Below, piece after piece: positions 6,448 to 15,493 of a DNA stretch of 15,493 nucleotides. The stretch covers positions 1 to 15,493 of the forward strand of contig JAQBQL010000213.1 of NCBI GenBank assembly GCA_028287035.1. Reading direction: 5' to 3'. This stretch comes from Labilithrix sp. (GTDB lineage: Bacteria; Myxococcota; Polyangia; Polyangiales; Polyangiaceae). Every line of letters starts with the position of its first letter. The first letter of the stretch is position 1. The notes beneath the pieces were generated by a model. The model was not told the DNA's origin, searched no databases, and saw only the letters and a list, made by a program, of their open reading frames with translations. The position numbers and the translations under genes were made by a program.

Positions 6448-7509
6448 ATGATGAACTCCCCTGGCGACGTGCTCGCGGCCGTCGCCGAACAAGCGCGAAC
6501 GCTGGCGTCGGCGACCCACGCATGGGCCATCTCTGTCGAGGGTGACGTCGTCCTCGGGCGTGCCTCGGCTCCGTCGGACGTCGAGCCTCCTCCCGCGGCG
6601 GGCGCCGTGACCGCGCTCCTTCGCGCCGCGCGCGCGTCGCTCGTGGGCAGCGGCGTGGCGCGCGAAGGTGACCTCGTGATCGGCGCGCTGCCCGACGCGA
6701 GCGGGCACGCGGTCGTCGGCCTCGTCCTCGTCATCGCGACCGACGCGGGGGCCAGCAACGCGGCGACCTCCGCGGCCGGGTTCGACGCCGCGCTCCGGGA
6801 GCTCTGCATCCTCGGCGGTCTACGTCTCGAGAACGCCCGGCTGCGCACACGCATCGAGAGCGTGACCAAGGCTCGCGAGGTGCTCCTCGCGAGCGTCTCC
6901 CACGATCTCAGGAACCCGCTGAACACGTTCGCGATGAGCGCCGGCCTCCTCCGCGACGACCTCGAACGCAAGGAGGTCGATCCCGCGCGCGGCCTCACCC
7001 TCGTCACCCGCATGGAGCGCGCCACGTCGCGCATGCAGTCGATGATCGAGGATCTCGTCGAGGCGAGCCGTGTCGACGCGGGCGCCGTCGTTTACGCAGC
7101 CAAGGCGGAGTCGGCCGCGCAGCTCGTACGCGACGCGGCGCGCGCCGCAGAGCCGAAGGGCAAGGAGAAGGCTGCGGCGGTCGTGCCGGAGGCCCTCGAC
7201 GAGACCGCGTCCGTGCTCGTCGACCGCGGGCGCACGCTGCAGCTCCTCGCCAAGGTCGTGCAGTTCATCTCGAAGGCGACCGGCGACAGCGGCGCCATCC
7301 ACATCTCCGTCGCGGCCGAGCAGGACCAGGTCCGCTTCACCGCGACCGGCTACGGCCCCGGCAAGATGAAGCTCGGCAAGCCGGAGGAGGGCCGCGCCGG
7401 CCTGCCGCTCCTGCTCGCGCGCGGCCTCGTCGCAGGTCAGAAGGGCACGTTCAGCCTCGACACCGCCGACGGCATGACGGTGACCTTCACGCTTCCGGCT
7501 GCGGGCTGA
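6448..7509 (+). CDS. Histidine-kinase-like protein with degenerate ATP-binding domain
   Basis: 353 aa. The N-terminal ~115 residues look like a small GAF-type sensory domain (PGDVLAAVAEQARTL start). A helix leads into an intact dimerisation/phosphoacceptor domain: ASVSHDLRNPLNTF with H152, second helix ending MIEDLVEASRVDAG. The catalytic half (about 230-352) keeps the fold outline and its end (VTFTLP) but has lost the ATP-site motifs. The N-box reads LLAKVVQFISKAT, with K269 for the first Asn and Phe for the second. The G1 box DxGxG is replaced by TGYGPG, the F-box is missing, and G2 is GLPL. It probably cannot bind ATP normally and may act as a phosphotransfer or regulatory partner. No membrane span. 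A GTG at 6385 would add 21 residues, but that stretch has lower GC3 and contains the hairpin; ATG 6448, with GCGGAAG upstream, is preferred. It overlaps the convergent kinase gene by 23 bp. Confidence 0.78.
   Translation: MMNSPGDVLAAVAEQARTLASATHAWAISVEGDVVLGRASAPSDVEPPPAAGAVTALLRAARASLVGSGVAREGDLVIGALPDASGHAVVGLVLVIATDAGASNAATSAAGFDAALRELCILGGLRLENARLRTRIESVTKAREVLLASVSHDLRNPLNTFAMSAGLLRDDLERKEVDPARGLTLVTRMERATSRMQSMIEDLVEASRVDAGAVVYAAKAESAAQLVRDAARAAEPKGKEKAAAVVPEALDETASVLVDRGRTLQLLAKVVQFISKATGDSGAIHISVAAEQDQVRFTATGYGPGKMKLGKPEEGRAGLPLLLARGLVAGQKGTFSLDTADGMTVTFTLPAAG
7487..7509. other. Tail-to-tail overlap of two kinase genes
   Basis: The stop of the plus-strand kinase homologue (TGA, 7507-7509) lies inside the minus-strand hybrid kinase gene, whose own stop is at 7487-7489. 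No terminator hairpin fits between them, so convergent transcripts should overlap and form antisense RNA. Confidence 0.85.
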
Positions 7510-10147
7510 TCTCGGGAGTCCCGGTCTCGGCGCGGTCCCCGCCGTCGCGCGCGAGGAGCCGCGCGACCGCATTGCCGAGCGTGCTCGGCTGGACGGGCTT
7601 CGCGACGTGAGCGTCGAAGCCCGCCGCGATCGCCTTGGCGGCATCCTGCCGTGACGCGTAGGCGGTGAGCGCGATCGCCGGAAGGCTCTTCGCATCGAAC
7701 CGCTTCCGCACGGTCCTGATGAGCTCCATGCCATCCGAGTCCGGAAGCCCGATGTCCGAGACGAGGATGGTCGGGGGCTCGGCCTCGAGTGCCTCGAGCG
7801 CCCCTGCGGCCGTGCCCACCGACGTGACCCGCGCGCCGTAGCGCTCGAGGATGGTCGTGATGAGCTCGTTACCGTCCGGGTCGTCCTCGACGACCAGCGC
7901 GTGGACGCCGGCGAGCTGCGGTGCGGAGAGCGGCGCAAGGCTTCGACCGCGCTCCGGCTCGGCCTCGCTCTCCTCGGCGACGATCGGGAAGAGCAGCGTG
8001 AAGCATGCGCCCTTGCCGGCGCCCTCGCTTGCCGCAGAGACGCTGCCGCCGTGCTCCTCGACGAGGTGCTTCACGATGGCGAGCCCGAGCCCGAGCCCGC
8101 GCGCCTTCGCGTCCTCGGCCTGCCGGAATCGCTCGAAGACGTGCGGAAGGAAATCGGCGGTGATGCCTTCGCCGTTGTCCTCGACGACGATCTTCCCCTG
8201 CGGCCCGTCGCGGGTGACCCGCACCTTGACCGTGCCGCCCTCGGGCGCGAACTTGATCGCGTTCGACAGCAGGTTGCCGATGATCTGGCGCAGCCGCCCG
8301 GCGTCGCCCTTCACGCAGCCGACCGGCTCGAGCGACACGTCGAGGGTGACGCGCTTCGCGGTGCTCGGGGGGCGCGCCGCCTCGACGGCGGTCTCCACCA
8401 CGGAGGTGAGCGCGATGAGCTTCGAGTCGATCTTGAGCGACCCGGTGACGATGCGCGACACGTCGAGCAGGTCGGCGACGAGCTGGTTCAGCGCGTGCGC
8501 ATTCCGGTCGATGGTCTCGATGGCGCGGGGCACCTCGCCCTCCGCGAGCTGCCCGTTCCGCATCATGTCGGCCCAGCCGACGATCGCGTTCAGCGGCGTC
8601 CGGAGCTCGTGGGACAGCGTCGCGAGGAACACGTCCTTCGACTTGTTGGCCTGTTCGAGCTCCTCGCGGCGACGCTCGGTGGTCTCGTGGAGGCGCGCGT
8701 TGTCGACGGCCGCGGCGATGCGGAGCCCGAGATCCTCGGCCAGCGCCAGCTCGCTGGCACCGAACGGCGCCCCGTCGGTGATGCGCACCAGGGACAGCGT
8801 ACCGACGGCGCGCCCGCGCGAGACGAGCGGCAGGCACATGTAGGACCGAACCCCGAGCTCGTAGAGGAACCGGACATGCTCGGTGCCGCGTCCCGACTTG
8901 GTGTCGTCGACCTCGGCCGCGACGTCGTAGAAGACCGCCGGGCGGCGTGAATAGGCGACCGTCGCCGGTCCGAGCGCGAAGCGCGGATCCTCGAGCAGCC
9001 CCGGGTCGGCCCCGGCCGACGCGATGAAGAAGCTCCGCGTCGGCCCGTTGCCGACGAGCTGCAGGAGCGCGAGGTCGCCGAGCAGCGGGAGCGCTCCGGC
9101 GACCGCGCCCTCGAGCTCCGTCGGTGCCTCGAGGGTTGCGCCGAGCCGCCGGCTCGCATCCGCGAGCATCTGCACGGCGCGCTCGGCGCTGACCCGCGCT
9201 TCGATGTCGGTGCTGGTGCCGGTCCAGAAGGAGATCTTGCCGAGCTCGTCGCGCCGGGGCACGACCCGGACGAGGTGCATGCGGTAGCCGCGGTTCGCGT
9301 TGCCGAAGCGGACGCTCGCCTCCCACTCGCGGCCGCTCGCGAGGGCCGCGGTCCAGCCTTCGAGAAAGCGTGGGAGGTCCTCGGGCGCGATGACCGCGTC
9401 GAAGGCGAGCGCGTCGCCCGCGAGCTCGGTCCAGCGGCGGTTCGCGTACGAGAGCGCTCCGCTCGCATCGGTCGTCCACACGATGAGCGGCATCGAGTCG
9501 GCCAGGCCGACGTAGCGCTGCTCGCCGACCTTCTTCACCTCGGCGAGCTCGCGCTCGCTCATCAGGCGCAGGGCCTCGTGCTGGGCGCGGATCAGCGCGT
9601 TCTTGCGGGCGAGATCGACGAAGACCGCGACCTTCGCCTTGAGGATGTCGGGCTCGTACGGCTTGAACAGGTAGTCGACGGCGCCGACCCCGTACCCGCG
9701 CGAGATGAACTTGGCATCCTTGCTGATCGCCGTCAGGAAGATGATCGGTACGTCACGCGTGCGGGTCCGGCTGCGGAGCAGCTCGGCGGTCTCGAAGCCG
9801 TCCATGTCCGGCATCTGCACGTCGAGCAGCACGACCGCGTAGTCGTCCTTCAGCGCTGCGCGGAGCGCCTCCTTGCCGGACAGCGCGCGCACGAGGCTCA
9901 GGTTCAGCGGCTCGAGGATCGCCTCGAGCGCGAGCAAGTTCGCCGGCTCGTCGTCCACGATGAGGACGTTGATCTTCGCGGTCGCTGCGAGCCGGGCCGC
10001 ATCCTCGACCGAGCGTGCGCCCGCGAGCTCCGCCGGCCCGAGCGACATCGGCGTTGATCGGCTGACCGCGCCGACGCTGCGCGGGGGCGGTGTGCGGTCG
10101 ATGGCATGCGCCTCGCTCGGCACCTCGGGTTCGATGGGCGGCTTCAC
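7487..10147 (-). CDS. Hybrid sensor histidine kinase: REC-PAS-GAF-HisKA-HATPase-REC
   Basis: 886 aa, soluble, no membrane span. In order: Pro/Ala-rich N-tail (1-57), receiver domain (about 58-180; VLIVDDE start, phosphoacceptor D109, VDYLFKPY lysine), helix, PAS-like domain (about 205-325; GTSTDIEARVSAE end), GAF (about 335-495), HisKA with H513 in [13 protein letters not shown], HATPase with N629 in GNLLSNAIKF, EDNGEG and GLGLGL boxes, and a second receiver (about 748-868) with D798 in SDIGLPDSDG and HVAKP lysine. All catalytic boxes are intact. A front receiver gates the kinase through PAS/GAF signals and the rear receiver takes the phosphate, so this is a relay hub that can receive phosphate from another kinase, such as the poly-HAMP kinase of the same cluster. 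The GTG at 10147 overlaps the CheB stop by 4 bp. No DNA-binding output domain. Confidence 0.93.
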   Translation of the reverse strand: MKPPIEPEVPSEAHAIDRTPPPRSVGAVSRSTPMSLGPAELAGARSVEDAARLAATAKINVLIVDDEPANLLALEAILEPLNLSLVRALSGKEALRAALKDDYAVVLLDVQMPDMDGFETAELLRSRTRTRDVPIIFLTAISKDAKFISRGYGVGAVDYLFKPYEPDILKAKVAVFVDLARKNALIRAQHEALRLMSERELAEVKKVGEQRYVGLADSMPLIVWTTDASGALSYANRRWTELAGDALAFDAVIAPEDLPRFLEGWTAALASGREWEASVRFGNANRGYRMHLVRVVPRRDELGKISFWTGTSTDIEARVSAERAVQMLADASRRLGATLEAPTELEGAVAGALPLLGDLALLQLVGNGPTRSFFIASAGADPGLLEDPRFALGPATVAYSRRPAVFYDVAAEVDDTKSGRGTEHVRFLYELGVRSYMCLPLVSRGRAVGTLSLVRITDGAPFGASELALAEDLGLRIAAAVDNARLHETTERRREELEQANKSKDVFLATLSHELRTPLNAIVGWADMMRNGQLAEGEVPRAIETIDRNAHALNQLVADLLDVSRIVTGSLKIDSKLIALTSVVETAVEAARPPSTAKRVTLDVSLEPVGCVKGDAGRLRQIIGNLLSNAIKFAPEGGTVKVRVTRDGPQGKIVVEDNGEGITADFLPHVFERFRQAEDAKARGLGLGLAIVKHLVEEHGGSVSAASEGAGKGACFTLLFPIVAEESEAEPERGRSLAPLSAPQLAGVHALVVEDDPDGNELITTILERYGARVTSVGTAAGALEALEAEPPTILVSDIGLPDSDGMELIRTVRKRFDAKSLPAIALTAYASRQDAAKAIAAGFDAHVAKPVQPSTLGNAVARLLARDGGDRAETGTPEISPQPEA

Positions 10148-10767
10148 GAGGCGGTTCTCCGTACAATCTCGCCGGCGATGGCTTCCAGCGCGGCGACGCA
10201 GTCGACCTGGGTGGCGGCGATCCCCGCAGTGGGCATCTCCGGGCTCTCGGCGGTCGCCGGATCCTGGACGATGGCGATGCCTCCGGCCTGCTTGATCCGG
10301 GCAAGCCCCTTCGCTCCGTCCGCGTTCGCTCCGGTGAGCAGCACTCCGACCACACCTGCACCATAGGCGTCCGCGGCCGACTCGAAAAGCACGTCGATCG
10401 AGGGGCGGCTGTACGACACAGGCTCATCGATCGACAGTGCGATCCATCCGGGCTCGATGAGCACGTGATAATCGGGGGGCGCGAGGTAGACGCCGGGGCC
10501 GCACAGCGCGTCATCGTCGTCGATCTCGCGGACCGGCAACTTGGTGCTGCGCCCGATCAGCGACGCGTAGACGTCGCTGGACGCACGGGCGCGATGCTGC
10601 ACCGCGACGACCGGCACCGGAAAATCGGCAGGCAAGCGACCGAGGATCGCCTCGAGCGCGTGCAGCCCGCCCGCCGACGAGCCGACGACGACCACCGAGG
10701 TGGTACGTGGAATGACGGCGTCACGATGCGGAAGCGGAGGGGCACGCGGCGGCGCGTTCGAGCTCAC
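10144..10767 (-). CDS. cheB: CheB-type protein-glutamate methylesterase without receiver domain
   Basis: 207 aa CheB catalytic domain, which hydrolyses glutamyl methyl esters (and deamidates Gln) on chemoreceptors in classical systems. Triad seen: S31 in VGSSAGGL, H58 in VAVQHRA, D150 in LLTGANADGAKG; VYLAPPDYH and the SIDVLFESAA helix are also typical. The usual N-terminal receiver domain and linker are absent; only about 22 residues precede the first strand. The esterase would therefore not be held off by its own receiver and must be controlled by a partner, possibly a receiver of the flanking kinases. GTG start at 10767 overlaps the cheR stop by 4 bp, and its own stop overlaps the next gene by 4 bp, so the three are translationally coupled. 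No MCP is in view; an MCP-like or other protein-ester substrate elsewhere is possible. Confidence 0.92.
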   Translation of the reverse strand: MSSNAPPRAPPLPHRDAVIPRTTSVVVVGSSAGGLHALEAILGRLPADFPVPVVAVQHRARASSDVYASLIGRSTKLPVREIDDDDALCGPGVYLAPPDYHVLIEPGWIALSIDEPVSYSRPSIDVLFESAADAYGAGVVGVLLTGANADGAKGLARIKQAGGIAIVQDPATAESPEMPTAGIAATQVDCVAALEAIAGEIVRRTAS

Positions 10768-11696
10768 CGGCGCCTCCGATAGATCCGCTCGCGCGCATCG
10801 AACTCGTCGTAGTCGTGCTCGACCGCCGTGAACCGCAGCGACTCGCGCCGCCCGAGCGCGAGGAGCCCGAACGGCGCGAGCGACTCGTTGAACAGGCCGA
10901 GCACCCGCGTCTTCAGCTCACGGTCGAAGTAGATGAGCACGTTGCGACAGAGGATCAGATTGAACTCCGAGAAGGCCGAGTCCGTCGCGAGGTTGTGCTG
11001 GGCAAAGAGGACGTTGCGCTTGAGGCGCGGGTCGAACGCCGCGAAGTCGCCCGCCGCCGAGTAGTACTCGCTGAACGCCCGGGCCCCGCCCGCCTGGAGG
11101 TAGTTCGAGGTGTACTCGCGCATGCGGGCGAGCGGGAACTCGCCGCTCTTGGCGCGCTCGAGGGCGTCGGCGTTCATGTCGGTCGCGTAGATGCGCGACC
11201 GGTCGTAGAGCCCCTCCTCCTCGAGCATGATCGCGAGGGCATAGGCCTCTTCCCCGCTCGCGCAGCCCGCGTGCCAGATGCGCACGAACGGGTACGTCCG
11301 GAGCACCGGCACGACGCGCTCGCGCAGCGCGAGGAAGAAGGAGGGATCGCGAAACATGCCCGTGACGTTCACGGACATGTCGCGCACGAGGCGATCCATC
11401 GCCTCCGGGTCGTGCAGCACGCGGGCCTGGAGCTCGGAGAAGTTCGCGAGCCCCTCCCCCTCGAGACGCTTCATGAGGCGACGGCGCAGCGAGGAGAAGG
11501 CGTACTGGCGGAAGTCGTGTCCGTAATGGCGGTACACGCCCTGGAGGAGCAGCTCGATCTCGATGCGCTCGAGCGCGCTCACCCCCACGTAGGCGGCGTC
11601 GGGACGAAGCGCAGCGGCATGCGACGGCGAGTCGCCTTCCCCGGTTCCGGGAAGGCTCTCGAGCCGCGCATAGGAGCCGCTCCGCTTGGTGGTCAT
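10764..11696 (-). CDS. cheR: CheR-type glutamate methyltransferase
   Basis: 310 aa SAM-dependent protein methyltransferase of the CheR family, which methylates Glu side chains. A roughly 40-residue Ser/Pro-rich tail comes first. The all-helical N-domain has the basic [11 protein letters not shown] (68-78) and [13 protein letters not shown] (109-121), the family's substrate-site motif. The SAM domain follows, with [15 protein letters not shown] (141-155), an acidic [10 protein letters not shown] second strand and [12 protein letters not shown] near 240-251. The key residues look intact. Start ATG at 11696, 9 bp after the upstream kinase stop, without a strong ribosome site, so it probably depends on coupling. 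There is no TPR or PAS fusion. CheA, CheW or MCP genes are not seen nearby, which sets it apart from a classical chemotaxis operon. It resembles stand-alone CheR/CheB pairs that sit beside hybrid kinases in other bacteria. Confidence 0.93.
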   Translation of the reverse strand: MTTKRSGSYARLESLPGTGEGDSPSHAAALRPDAAYVGVSALERIEIELLLQGVYRHYGHDFRQYAFSSLRRRLMKRLEGEGLANFSELQARVLHDPEAMDRLVRDMSVNVTGMFRDPSFFLALRERVVPVLRTYPFVRIWHAGCASGEEAYALAIMLEEEGLYDRSRIYATDMNADALERAKSGEFPLARMREYTSNYLQAGGARAFSEYYSAAGDFAAFDPRLKRNVLFAQHNLATDSAFSEFNLILCRNVLIYFDRELKTRVLGLFNESLAPFGLLALGRRESLRFTAVEHDYDEFDARERIYRRRR

Positions 11697-11705
11697 CGTG
11701 ATCGG

Positions 11706-15493
<3,788 letters not shown>

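Noticed and set aside
4483..6708. Long minus-strand open frame (741 codons) opposite the repeat protein and deacetylase genes
   Set aside because: It is antisense to two well-supported genes, has Arg/Ala/His-rich low-complexity product and no domain; such frames are expected at this GC content.

Overview
The window is very GC-rich, densely coded DNA with strong G/C third-position bias and almost no intergenic space. A membrane-anchored Ser/Thr kinase with an HRDVSPQN catalytic loop, large hybrid histidine kinases and cheR/cheB-type genes outside a normal chemotaxis operon together suggest a myxobacterium-like bacterium (Myxococcota). This is inferred from gene style; no marker gene is present.

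Layout. (1) 1-1568, minus: 5' part of a Ser/Thr protein kinase, with its C-terminus beyond the left edge. (2) 1655-3109, minus: GT4-type glycosyltransferase. A 144-bp divergent intergenic region follows. (3) 3254-7509, plus: a second GT4-type glycosyltransferase, an unrecognised helical protein made of four ~92-residue repeats (4501-5604), a DUF2334/NodB-like predicted deacetylase 3 bp downstream, and, after a gap with a strong inverted repeat, a histidine-kinase-like protein whose ATP-binding half is degenerate. (4) 7487-15493, minus: a tight four-gene signalling cluster. In transcription order it is a multi-HAMP hybrid kinase with three receiver domains (5' end beyond the right edge), CheR, a CheB without receiver domain, and a REC-PAS-GAF-HisKA-HATPase-REC hybrid kinase. 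CheR/CheB and CheB/kinase overlap by 4 bp. The last kinase gene overlaps the degenerate kinase gene tail-to-tail by 23 bp.

How they may work together. The two glycosyltransferases and the deacetylase look like a small surface-glycan or glycolipid module; the repeat protein is embedded in it and may be a scaffold, but its function is unknown. The minus-strand cluster is an MCP-, CheA- and CheW-free signalling set: two complete histidine kinases, five receiver domains, and a methyltransferase/methylesterase pair with no classical receptor in view. The most unusual items are the four-repeat protein, the ATP-site-dead kinase homologue and the orphan CheR/CheB pair next to a poly-HAMP kinase. I see no RNA gene, CRISPR array, insertion sequence or phage gene.
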